A stretch of 64,000 bases of DNA from Burkholderiales bacterium (lineage in GTDB: Bacteria; Pseudomonadota; Gammaproteobacteria; Burkholderiales; Burkholderiaceae_C), in contig JAGWTH010000002.1 of NCBI GenBank assembly GCA_028868995.1, positions 124,001-188,000 of the forward strand. Reading direction: 5' to 3'. The position numbers were made by a program, and so were the translations under genes. The notes beneath the pieces were generated by a model. It searched no databases. It had not been told where the DNA came from and saw only the letters and a list, made by a program, of their open reading frames with translations. This document shows, in pieces, positions 44,845 through 56,398 of this stretch (its first letter is position 1; each line of letters begins with the position of its first letter).

Positions 44845-45713
44845 GTGAAACCCGCGGCCTTCAGCTACCACCGCCCGGCCTCTGTCGACGAGGCGCTGGA
44901 CCTGCTCGCGCGCCACGGCGCCGACGCCAAGCCCATCGCCGGCGGCCAGAGCCTCGTGCCGATGATGAACCTGCGCCTGGCCAGCCCGGCGCACCTGGTC
45001 GACCTCAACGACCTGAGCGAACTCGGGCGGATCCGCCTGCAGGGCGACCGGCTCGAGGTGGGCGCGCTCGCGCGGCACCGCGCCGTCGCGGAGTCGCCGC
45101 TGGTGCGTGAACACTGCCCGCTGCTCGCGCAGGGCGCGCGCACCATCGGCCACTACGCCATCCGCGAACGCGGCACCCTGGGCGGCAGCCTGGCGCATGC
45201 CGACCCGGCAGCGCAGCACGCCCTGGTGGCGGTGACGCTCGGCGCGCAGTTGACGCTGGCGCGGCGCGGCGCCCGGCGGGTGGTGGATGCCGGCGACTTC
45301 CTGCTGTCGGCGATGACCACCGCGCTCGCTCCCGACGAGATGGTGCTGTCGGCGAGCTACCCGCGCGCCGCGGCGGGCGAAGTGTCCGCCTTCCGGATGT
45401 TCAACCAGCGCCACGGCGACTTCGCGATCGTCGCGGTGGCCGCGACGCTGGCCCTGGAAGGCGGCCGCGTCGCCTCGCTGCGGCTGGGCGTGGGCGGTGC
45501 CGCGCCCGTGCCGCAGCGTCTCGATGCCGTGGCCTCGGGCTTCCTGGGCCTGGCGCCCGGCGCGGCCTGGATCGCGGCGGTCGCACGGGCCGCCCGCGAC
45601 GCGGTGGCACCCGAGGACCACCCGCGCGTGCCGGCGGCGTACCGCAAGGAACTGACCGAAACCCTGGTGGCGCGCGCCCTCGCGCGCTGCGTCGAGAAGA
45701 GCGAGGCGGCCGC

Positions 45714-45717
<4 letters not shown>
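44845..45717 (+). CDS. FAD-binding subunit (CoxM-type) of a xanthine dehydrogenase family Mo-hydroxylase
   Basis: MKPAAFSYHRPASVDEALDLLARHGADAKPIAGGQSLVPMMNLRLASPAHLVDLNDLSELGRIRLQGDRLEVGALARHRAVAES...ARTIGHYAIRERGTLGGSLAHADPAAQ. Confidence 0.94.
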
Positions 45718-48563
<2,846 letters not shown>

Positions 48564-48571
<8 letters not shown>

Positions 48572-49448
48572 ATCGAACCCCAAGGCCCGCATCGGCTTCG
48601 TCGGCCTGGGCATCATGGGCCAGAGCATGGCCGCTCACCTGCTGGCGGCCGGCCACACGCTGCGCGTGTACAACCGCTCCGCCGACAAGGCGCGCGCGCT
48701 GGTGGAGCAGGGCGCCATCTGGTGCGACACGCCCGGCACCGTGGCCGCCGGCTCCGACGTCGTCATCACGATGGTGGGCTACCCGAGCGACGTCGAGCAG
48801 GTCTGGCTGGGCGCCGACGGCATCCTGCCGCATGCCCACAAGGCGCTGCTGATCGACATGACCACCTCCAGCCCCGAGCTGGCGCAGCGGCTCGCGCGGG
48901 AGGCCGCGCAGCGCGGCTGCCGCGCGCTCGACGCGCCGGTGTCGGGCGGCGACATCGGCGCCCGCGAGGCGCGCCTGTCCATCATGGTGGGCGGCGACGC
49001 CGCCGCCTTCGCCGAGGCCCTGCCGATCCTGCAGCGGATGGGCAAGACCATCGTGCACACGGGCGGTCCCGGCTCCGGCCAGCACACCAAGATGTGCAAC
49101 CAGCTCGTCATCGCCTCGACCATCATGGGCGTGTGCGAAGGCCTGGCCTACGCCCGCACCGCGGGCCTGGACCTGGACGTGGTGCTGCAGTGCATCTCCG
49201 GCGGCGCGGCGGGCAGCTTCCAGCTGAACGTCATGGGCCCGAAGATCGTCAAGGGCGACCACGCGCCGGGCTTCATGATCGAGCACTTCCTGAAGGACCT
49301 GTCGATCGCGCTGGCCGAGGCCGGGCGCATGAAGCTCGCCCTGCCCGGCGCCGAACAGGCGCGCAAGCTGTACGCGCAGCTGGTCGACGAAGGCCACGCG
49401 CGCGATGGCACCCAGGCCCTGGCCCTGCTGTACGGAGCCGCGCGATGA
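48564..49448 (+). CDS. NAD(P)-dependent oxidoreductase, beta-hydroxyacid dehydrogenase (HIBADH/GarR) family
   Basis: ARIGFVGLGIMGQSMAAHLLAAGHTLRVYNRSADKARALVEQGAIWCDTPGTVAAGSDVVITMVGYPSDVEQVWLG...DAPVSGGDIGAREARLSIMVGG. Confidence 0.94.
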
Positions 49449-50077
49449 GCATGGAAATCACGGGTGAATACCTGGTCCCCGCGCCGCAGCAGCGGGTGTG
49501 GGAAGCCCTCAACGATCCGCGCGTGCTGCAGGCCAGCATCGCCGGCTGCCAGTCGCTGGAGAAGGTGTCGGACACCGAGTTCTCCGCCATCGTCACGACC
49601 AAGGTCGGACCGGTGTCGGCGACCTTCCGCGGCAGCGTCAACCTGTCGGAGCTGGACCCGCCCAACGGCTACACACTCACGGGCCGCGGCCAGGGCGGCG
49701 CGGCCGGCTTCGCCAGGATGACGTCGCGCGTCACGCTGGTGCCGCAGGAGGGCCAGACCCTGCTGCGCTACACGGCGCAGGCCGAGATCGGCGGCAAGCT
49801 CGCCAGCGTCGGCAGCCGCCTGGTGCAGGCGGTGGCGAAGAAGAACGCGGACGATTTCTTCGCCGCCTTCACCCGCCAGCTCGGTGGCGCGCCCGCGGCC
49901 GTTCCCGCTGCCGCCGTGCCGGCGGCCGCGCCGGCTCCCGGGGCGGTGCCGGCGGCGGTGCCGGCGCTCGCACCCGCCGGCGGCGGTCTCGGTGCTCCCG
50001 TTCCGGCGTGGCTGGTCGTGTTCGCGACCGGCCTGGGCGTGGCCCTGGGCTACTGCATCGGCCTGCTCACGCGATGA
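49445..50077 (+). CDS. CoxG-like SRPBCC family protein with C-terminal transmembrane anchor
   Basis: MSMEITGEYLVPAPQQRVWEALNDPRVLQASIAGCQSLEKVSDTEFSAIVTTKVGPVSATFRGSVNLSELDPPNGYTLTGRGQGGAAGFARM...Ala/Pro linker then VPAWLVVFATGLGVALGYCIGLLTR. Confidence 0.93.
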   Translation: MSMEITGEYLVPAPQQRVWEALNDPRVLQASIAGCQSLEKVSDTEFSAIVTTKVGPVSATFRGSVNLSELDPPNGYTLTGRGQGGAAGFARMTSRVTLVPQEGQTLLRYTAQAEIGGKLASVGSRLVQAVAKKNADDFFAAFTRQLGGAPAAVPAAAVPAAAPAPGAVPAAVPALAPAGGGLGAPVPAWLVVFATGLGVALGYCIGLLTR

Positions 50078-51297
50078 ACCTGATCGAGGAAATCTCCGCG
50101 CAGTCCGCGGACGCGCGGGCGTGGCGGCGCGACATCCACGCGCATCCGGAGCTGTGCTTCCAGGAACAGCGCACGTCCGACCTGGTGGCCGGCCTGCTGG
50201 CCGCCTGGGGCATCACCGTGCATCGCGGGCTGGCGGGCACCGGGGTCGTCGGCGTCCTGCACGGGCGCGACGGCGGCGCCTGCGGCCGCGCGGTCGGCCT
50301 GCGCGCCGACATGGACGCCCTGCCGCTGCAGGAGCGCAACACCTTCGCCCATGCCAGCCGCAACGCGGGGAAGATGCATGCCTGCGGCCACGACGGCCAC
50401 ACGGCGATGCTGCTGGCCGCGGCCCGCCACCTGGCGGCGCACCGGGACTTCGACGGCACGGTGGTGCTGATCTTCCAGCCGGCCGAGGAGGACGGCGGCG
50501 GCGCCGGCGTGATGGTGCGCGAGAGCCTGTTCGAGCGCTTCCCGGTCGAGGCCGTGTTCGGCGTGCACAACTGGCCGGGCGCGCCGGTGGGCCGCTTCGC
50601 CGTGAGCAGCGGTCCGGTGATGGCCTCGTCCAACGACTTCCGCATCCGCATCCAGGGCCGCGGCAGCCACGCCGCGCTGCCCCACAACGGCATCGACCCG
50701 GTGCCGGTGGCCTGCCAGCTGGTCGCCGGCTTCCAGACCATCGTCTCGCGCAACGTCAAGCCGATCGACGCCGGCGTGATCTCGGTGACCATGATCCACG
50801 CCGGCGAGGCCACCAACGTGGTGCCCGACGCCTGCGAGCTGCAGGGCACGGTGCGCACCTTCACGCTGGAGGTGCTGGACCTGATCGAGCGGCGCATGCG
50901 CGAGCTGAGCGAGCACACCTGCGCCGCCTACGGCGCCACCTGCGAGTTCGAGTTCCGGCGCAAGTACCCGCCGACCATCAACGCGCCGGCGGAGGCCGCG
51001 TTCGCCCGCAAGGTGATGGCCGGCATCGTCGGCGAGGGCAACGTGGTGGAGCAGGAGCCCACCATGGGCGCCGAGGACTTCGCGTTCATGCTGCAGGCGA
51101 GGCCCGGGGCCTACGCGTTCATCTCCAACGGCGACGGCTCGCACCGTGAGCTGGGCCACGGCGGCGGCCCTTGCGCGCTGCACAACCCCAGCTACGACTT
51201 CAACGACGAACTGCTGCCGCTCGGCGCGACCTTCTGGGTGGAACTGGCCCGGCAATGGCTGGGCGAGCCCGCGCGCGAGACGGAATCGCCCGCGTAG
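50074..51297 (+). CDS. M20 family amidohydrolase (hippurate hydrolase/aminoacylase-like)
   Basis: AWRRDIHAHPELCFQEQRTSDLVAGLLAAWGITVHRGLAGTGVVGVLHG...GLRADMDALPLQERNTFAHASRNAGKMHACGHDGHTAMLL...QPAEEDGGGAGVMVRE...TMGAEDFAFML. Confidence 0.95.
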   Translation: MNLIEEISAQSADARAWRRDIHAHPELCFQEQRTSDLVAGLLAAWGITVHRGLAGTGVVGVLHGRDGGACGRAVGLRADMDALPLQERNTFAHASRNAGKMHACGHDGHTAMLLAAARHLAAHRDFDGTVVLIFQPAEEDGGGAGVMVRESLFERFPVEAVFGVHNWPGAPVGRFAVSSGPVMASSNDFRIRIQGRGSHAALPHNGIDPVPVACQLVAGFQTIVSRNVKPIDAGVISVTMIHAGEATNVVPDACELQGTVRTFTLEVLDLIERRMRELSEHTCAAYGATCEFEFRRKYPPTINAPAEAAFARKVMAGIVGEGNVVEQEPTMGAEDFAFMLQARPGAYAFISNGDGSHRELGHGGGPCALHNPSYDFNDELLPLGATFWVELARQWLGEPARETESPA

Positions 51298-51361
51298 GCG
51301 CCTGCGCGACCGTGTCGCGGCGCTGCCCGCGCGCGCATTTTCGTGCGACGATGCAGGCCTC

Positions 51362-51859
51362 ATGACGATCCCGCCCGACCTCCCCCTCCGGCGAGCCGCG
51401 CGTTCGCGCACCCGGACGGCGCCCGGCTTGCGCTGGGCCGTGCTGCTGCTCGCGTTCGCTTCGAACCTGGCCTTCGCGGCCCTGGATGCGGCGCCTTCCG
51501 ACTTGGGGGACTCCGGCGGGCAGCGCACGGCGGCCACGACGGCCTCCGGTGCGGCCTACACCGACATCCGCCACGCGCTGCCGTCCGGGACGGTGGTCCA
51601 CGAATACGCGGACGCGTCCGGGCAGGTGTTCGCGGTGAGCTGGGCCGGCCCCTTCAAGCCGGACCTGAAACTGCTGCTGGGACGCCATTTCGACCGCCTG
51701 GCCACGGGCGCCGCGGCGCAGCGGGGCGAGCGCTCCCGGCTGGACGTGGAGACCGGCACCCTGGTCATCCAGTCCGGCGGGCACATGGGCGCATTCGAGG
51801 GCAGAGCCTGGTTGCCGGCGCGCCTGCCCGCCGGCTTCGACCCGAGGGCGATGCGATGA
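51362..51859 (+). CDS. DUF2844-like exported protein
   Basis: LRWAVLLLAFASNLAFAALDAAPSDLGDSGGQRTAATTASGAAYTDIRHALPSGTVVHEYADASGQVFAVSWAGPFKPDLKLLLGRHFDRLATGAAAQRGERSRLDVETGTLVIQSGGHMGAFEGRAWLPARLPAGFDPRAMR; precedes a DUF3443-like gene. Confidence 0.75.
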   Translation: MTIPPDLPLRRAARSRTRTAPGLRWAVLLLAFASNLAFAALDAAPSDLGDSGGQRTAATTASGAAYTDIRHALPSGTVVHEYADASGQVFAVSWAGPFKPDLKLLLGRHFDRLATGAAAQRGERSRLDVETGTLVIQSGGHMGAFEGRAWLPARLPAGFDPRAMR

Positions 51860-53073
51860 GGGCGGGATGGCGTGACACCCTGGCCCGCTGGGCTGCGGTC
51901 GCGGCCCTGTCGCTGCTGGCTTCCTGCGGTGGTGGCGGTGGCAGCAGCAGCACCGTCGCGGTCAACGATCCGGTCAGCGTCCCCCTTCCGGGCACGCTGG
52001 CGGCCAACCAGGTGGTGGTGCTGGCGGACCAGGGCACCGACGGCAGCGCCGTCAACTCCCCCTTCGTCACGCTCACCGTCTGCACGCCGGGCACCTCCAG
52101 CTGCCAGACCATCGACCACGTGCTCGTCGACACCAGTTCGTACGGCCTGCGCATCGCCGCCTCCGCCCTCACCGGTGCGGTCGCGCTGCCGGCGGTGGCG
52201 GCCCCTGACGGGAATCCGCTCGCCGAGTGCGCCAGCTTCGTGTCCGGATTCGCCTGGGGCTCCGTGCGCAGCGCCGACGTGAAGGTCGGCGGCGAAACGG
52301 CCGCCAACCTGCCGGTCCAGGTGGTGAACGACACCGCCGCAGCCTACGCCACGATCCCCCCAGCCTGCAGCGGCACCGGCAGCAACTTCGGCGTCGGCGC
52401 GGGCGCCAAGGGAATCATCGGCCTGGGCTTCCTCGCGCAGGACTGCGGCTCGACCTGCGTGACCAGCACGGCGCCCGGGGTCTACTTCTCGTGCCCGCTG
52501 ACCGGTTGCGTGGCGACGACCGCGCCGCTCGCCTCGCAGGTGGCGAACCCGGTGGCGAGCTTCGCGACCGACAACAACGGCGTGGCCCTGGCGATGCCCG
52601 CGGTGCCCCTGGGCGGCGTGCCGAGCGCCACCGGCCTGCTGACCTTCGGGGTGGGCACCCAGTCCAACAACCAGCTGGGGTCGGCGCAGGTCTTCACGGT
52701 GGATGCCTCGGGCTATTTCCGCACCACCTACCAGGGCCGGACCCTGAATGCCTTCATCGACAGCGGATCGAACGGCATCTTCCTTCACGATGCGGCTATC
52801 CCGACCTGTTCGAGCGGCTTCTACTGTCCCTCCTCCACGCTGTCGCTGACGGCGACCGCGACGGGCCTGAACGGAACCAGCCGGGAGGTGCCCTTCTCGG
52901 TCGAGAACGTCACGGCGCTGCCGGCCAGCACGGCGGCGGCCCACCTGGCCGGGGACATCGGCCTGTCCACCCACTTCGACTGGGGCTTGCCCTTCTTCTT
53001 CGGGCGCACGGTGTTCGTGGCCATGAAGGGGGCGGCCACGCCCTCCGGGACAGGGCCGTACTGGGCGTTCTGA
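51856..53073 (+). CDS. DUF3443-like secreted lipoprotein
   Basis: Lipobox LSLLASCGGGGGSSS; body NQVVVLADQGTDGSAVNSPFVTLTVCTPGTSSCQTIDHVLVDTSSYGLRIAASAL...NAFIDSGSNGIFLHDAAIPTCSSGFYCPSSTLSLTAT; 4-nt overlap with the upstream gene. Confidence 0.78.
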   Translation: MRAGWRDTLARWAAVAALSLLASCGGGGGSSSTVAVNDPVSVPLPGTLAANQVVVLADQGTDGSAVNSPFVTLTVCTPGTSSCQTIDHVLVDTSSYGLRIAASALTGAVALPAVAAPDGNPLAECASFVSGFAWGSVRSADVKVGGETAANLPVQVVNDTAAAYATIPPACSGTGSNFGVGAGAKGIIGLGFLAQDCGSTCVTSTAPGVYFSCPLTGCVATTAPLASQVANPVASFATDNNGVALAMPAVPLGGVPSATGLLTFGVGTQSNNQLGSAQVFTVDASGYFRTTYQGRTLNAFIDSGSNGIFLHDAAIPTCSSGFYCPSSTLSLTATATGLNGTSREVPFSVENVTALPASTAAAHLAGDIGLSTHFDWGLPFFFGRTVFVAMKGAATPSGTGPYWAF

Positions 53074-53104
53074 CCGGTGCCGGCCGCGCGCCGGCGGCTC
53101 GGCC

Positions 53105-53491
53105 TCAGGGTTCGAGCTTGAGCAGCGTGGTCCGCATCTGCGGCGTCGGCGCACCCGCGGATTCCGGGCGGGCCTTGTACACCAGGAAGTCCTCGGCCTG
53201 CTGCGTTCCGAAAGTGGCCGAGGGTTCCGCCAGCGCATAGAGGCTGCCGGACTGCGTGCGCGCGAGCGGGTAGGGGCCGTCCCCATCGAGCAGGACCTGG
53301 AGCACCGGCGAGGTGATGATCGTCTTGCCGCTGGCCGCGCCCTTGTGGCCGAAGACGGTGCCCACGATGCGGTCGTAGCCGACGACGGACCAGCCGGAGA
53401 TGACCGGATGCCCGGCTTCCGCGGCGACGGGGGCGGGTTCCCCGGGGACGGAATCCGCGAAGCCCGTCTTCTCGTCGTCCTGCTGCTTCAT
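53105..53491 (-). CDS. Hypothetical protein
   Basis: MKQQDDEKTGFADSVPGEPAPVAAEAGHPVISGWSVVGYDRIVGTVFGHKGAASGKTIITSPVLQVLLDGDGPYPLARTQSGSLYALAEPSATFGTQQAEDFLVYKARPESAGAPTPQMRTTLLKLEP; the natural composition favours this frame over the opposite strand. Confidence 0.65.
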   Translation of the reverse strand: MKQQDDEKTGFADSVPGEPAPVAAEAGHPVISGWSVVGYDRIVGTVFGHKGAASGKTIITSPVLQVLLDGDGPYPLARTQSGSLYALAEPSATFGTQQAEDFLVYKARPESAGAPTPQMRTTLLKLEP

Positions 53492-53769
53492 GGTCGGTGT
53501 CCTGTTTGTTCTGGTTGTCGTGCGCCTTGAATGGACCCCAGCGCGGCCTTAGGAAGTTTACCTAATCCTTGTCCGGGGTAAGCATCCGGCGGATGACCGG
53601 AGCGGCGGATTCCGGTGCGACCGTGGAAAGTTACGCAGCGCGCAGAAGTACGGGAACCTGATCTGTCAGAGAGGCTTAAGAACGCGAGACACTTCCGCCC
53701 TGACTCCCGTGTGACCGGCGCGAGAACCTTTGGCGCGGGCCGGGGTCCATCGCCTTCGAGGTCCATTCC

Positions 53770-54672
53770 ATGCCAGCCAACCGACTCTTCGCCTTCCTCC
53801 TTGCCCTCCTGCTCGCCTGCGCCAGCGCCGGCCTGCGCGCGCAGACCAGCGCCGACCCGACCGTCCACCAGATCTACCAGAAGGCCGACAGCGGCGACCT
53901 GCGCGGCGCCCGGGCCATGATCGACGAGGTGCTCGCCCACCATCCGGGCAGCGCCAAGGCCCACTACGTGAAGGCGGAGCTCGCCGCCCGCGGCGGGGAT
54001 GCGGCCACTGCGCGCAGCGAGCTGCAGGAGGCGGAGAAACTCGCACCCGGCCTGCCGTTCGCGAAGCCGGAAGCGGTCAGCGCCCTGCGCGCCGAGGTGG
54101 AGCGCCGGCCGGCCGCGACTCGGGCCCCGACCGGCGGCGTCCCCCTGGCGCCCGCGACGGTCGCGGCGCCGGCGGGCGGCATCCCGTGGGGCGCCGTGCT
54201 TCTGGTGGGCCTGCTGGGCCTCGGCGTGATCCTCTGGCTGCGGCGTCCCGCGTCCCTGGCTCCCGCGGCCGGGCCCGGCCCCTATGCACGCGACGACGCC
54301 TTCGGCCGGCCCGACGGCATGCCGCCCCAGCCCATGCCGGCCGGCGGCTATCCCATGCCGCAGCCGCAGCAGCCGGGCATGGCCTCGACGATGATGCGCG
54401 GCCTCGGCACGGGCCTCGCGGTCGGTGCCGGTGTGGTGGCGGCCGAGGAGATCGGCCGGCGCCTCTTCGACCACGGCGCCGGCGGCGCCGCGGCGGGCTT
54501 CGGCGGCTATCCCCCGGCGGCCGGTTCGCAGATCGCGCGCGACGCGGGCATCGACGCCTTTGACCCGGGCGTCAACCAGGACATGGGCGGCCAGGACTTC
54601 GGCATCGTCGACGGCGGTGGCTGGGACGACGGCGGCGCGGGTGACGTGGGCGGCAACGACTGGGACCAATGA
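53770..54672 (+). CDS. Tetratricopeptide-like exported/membrane protein, Gly/Asp-rich C-terminus
   Basis: MPANRLFAFLLALLLACASAGLRAQTSADPTVHQIYQKADSGDLRGARAMIDEVLAHHPGSAKAHYVKAELAARGGDAATARSELQEAEKLAPGLPFAKPEAV...IPWGAVLLVGLLGLGVILWLRRP... then a Gly/Pro/Met-rich tail. Confidence 0.75.
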   Translation: MPANRLFAFLLALLLACASAGLRAQTSADPTVHQIYQKADSGDLRGARAMIDEVLAHHPGSAKAHYVKAELAARGGDAATARSELQEAEKLAPGLPFAKPEAVSALRAEVERRPAATRAPTGGVPLAPATVAAPAGGIPWGAVLLVGLLGLGVILWLRRPASLAPAAGPGPYARDDAFGRPDGMPPQPMPAGGYPMPQPQQPGMASTMMRGLGTGLAVGAGVVAAEEIGRRLFDHGAGGAAAGFGGYPPAAGSQIARDAGIDAFDPGVNQDMGGQDFGIVDGGGWDDGGAGDVGGNDWDQ

Positions 54673-54730
54673 CCGGCGCGCCGCTCCTTGCGCCGGCCGC
54701 CGGGGTTACCTCTGCTGCCCGGGTTCCGCA

Positions 54731-54775
54731 GGGGCGGTTACATTTATGAAGTAATGTAAAGCCCCCGTTTTTCCT
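54731..54775 (+). terminator. Candidate Rho-independent terminator (long hairpin plus T tract)
   Basis: GGGGCggTTACATTtatgaagtAATGTAAaGCCCCcgTTTTT: outer GGGGC/GCCCC and inner TTACATT/AATGTAA arms followed by five T. Confidence 0.6.
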
Positions 54776-54834
54776 GAAGAGCCTCCCTGCCTCCAAGCCG
54801 GTCTGGCGCCTTCAGAGTCTTTGGAAGTACATCC

Positions 54835-56385
54835 TTGATTGATATCGCTGAAGCGGTCCCGCCGGGACCCGCCCGCGGGCTTGCCCCGGCCCGGATCACC
54901 CGATCCCCTGCGTTCGCCGACAATTCGCCCGGCGCGCTGGTGGCCTGGGTCCTTCTGCTGTTCGCGCTCGTCTGGCTGTGCGAGCTGGGCGCCACCAGCC
55001 TGGCGCCGCCGGTGGACAACATCGAACAGCTGGTGTGGCAGCGGGAGCTCGCCTGGGGTTACTACAAGCACCCGCCGCTGCCCACCTTCCTCGCCTGGCT
55101 CGCCGTCCGCCTGCTCGGCGCCTCGGCCTGGACGACCTACCTGCTCGGTGCGGCCGTCACCCTCGGCGCCGTGGCCCTGCTGTGGGGCCTGCTGCGCGAG
55201 CTTCGTGGCCCGGCTTACGCCACCCTGGCCTTGCTGGCGGGGCTGTGCATCACCTTCTACAACGGCCGCCTCTACTACTTCAACCACAACATTCCGCTGC
55301 TGCTGGAGGTCGCCGCCGCGGCGGCGTGCACCTGGCGCGCGTACCGGACCCGCGGGTTGCGCTGGTGGGCGGCCTTCGGCGCCGTGATGGGACTGGGGGC
55401 GCTCACCAAGTACCAGATCGCGGTGACCGCGGCTTCGGCCGCGGTCTTCTGGCTGCGCCAGGGCATCTGGCGCGATGCCCTGCACCGGCGCGGGGCGCTG
55501 CTGGCGACCCTGGTGGCCCTGCTGCTGTTCACGCCGCACCTGCTGTGGCTGCCCCGGCACGACTTCGGCCCGATCACCTACGCGATGGAAAGCTCGCTGG
55601 GCGTGCACCTGTCGCCCGGGGCGCGCGCGCTCGACGCGTTGCGCTGGCTCCTCGACGAGGTCTTCAACCGCGCCTTGCCCGCCTTGCTGCTGCTGCTGCT
55701 GGCCGGTTGGGGCGCACCGGCGCCTGCCGCCCCGGTGGCCGCGGACGCGCGCCGGAGGGCCTCGCGCGACCTGCTGTTTGCCTGGGGCCTGGTGCCCCTG
55801 GCCTTCATCCCCCTGGTGGGCCTGGCCGTCGGCGCCGACCTGCAGCTGCAGTGGGGCACCGCCTTCCTGCTGTTCCTGGTCCCCTGCGTGATGGAGTGGG
55901 CCGGTGCAGCCCGCTGGGACGAAGCCTCCCTGGCCGCGGCGTGGAAGCCGTTCCTGGCGCTGCAGGGGCTGCTGCTGGCGATCAACCTGGCGACTTCGCC
56001 GGTGGGGGTCCGCTCCCTGGAGGATCGGCACTGGCGCACTTTCGCCGCCGACCGGCTCGCCGAACGGGTGGGTGCGGCCTCGCGGGCCCTGCTGGGCGGC
56101 CCGGTGCGGGTGGTGATCGGGTCGGTCGGCGAGGCCGGGGCACTGGCGCTGAAGCTGCCGGAGGCACCGCGGGTGCTGGTCGACGGCCGCTACGACCGCA
56201 GCCCCTGGGTGCCGCGCGACCTGGTGGCGTCCTGCGGCGCGGTGGAGCTGGCGCATGCCGACTCCGGGCTGAAAGGCTGGAGCCCGGCCGGGCCCCCGTT
56301 CACGAACCTCTACTGGCGCGTCATTCCGCCGCGGGACCACGAGGAACCCTGCGAATCCGAGATGACCGAACTGGCGCGGCGCTGA
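54835..56385 (+). CDS. Glycosyltransferase family 39 (ArnT/PMT-like) membrane protein
   Basis: LVAWVLLLFALVWLCELGATSLAPPVDNIEQLVWQRELAWGYYKHPPLPTFLAWLAVRLLGASAWTTYLLGAAVTLGAVALLWGLLRELRGP; GT39 topology with an E...YYKHPPL motif; TTG start. Confidence 0.87.
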   Translation: MIDIAEAVPPGPARGLAPARITRSPAFADNSPGALVAWVLLLFALVWLCELGATSLAPPVDNIEQLVWQRELAWGYYKHPPLPTFLAWLAVRLLGASAWTTYLLGAAVTLGAVALLWGLLRELRGPAYATLALLAGLCITFYNGRLYYFNHNIPLLLEVAAAAACTWRAYRTRGLRWWAAFGAVMGLGALTKYQIAVTAASAAVFWLRQGIWRDALHRRGALLATLVALLLFTPHLLWLPRHDFGPITYAMESSLGVHLSPGARALDALRWLLDEVFNRALPALLLLLLAGWGAPAPAAPVAADARRRASRDLLFAWGLVPLAFIPLVGLAVGADLQLQWGTAFLLFLVPCVMEWAGAARWDEASLAAAWKPFLALQGLLLAINLATSPVGVRSLEDRHWRTFAADRLAERVGAASRALLGGPVRVVIGSVGEAGALALKLPEAPRVLVDGRYDRSPWVPRDLVASCGAVELAHADSGLKGWSPAGPPFTNLYWRVIPPRDHEEPCESEMTELARR

Positions 56386-56398
56386 AGGGGTCGCGCGC

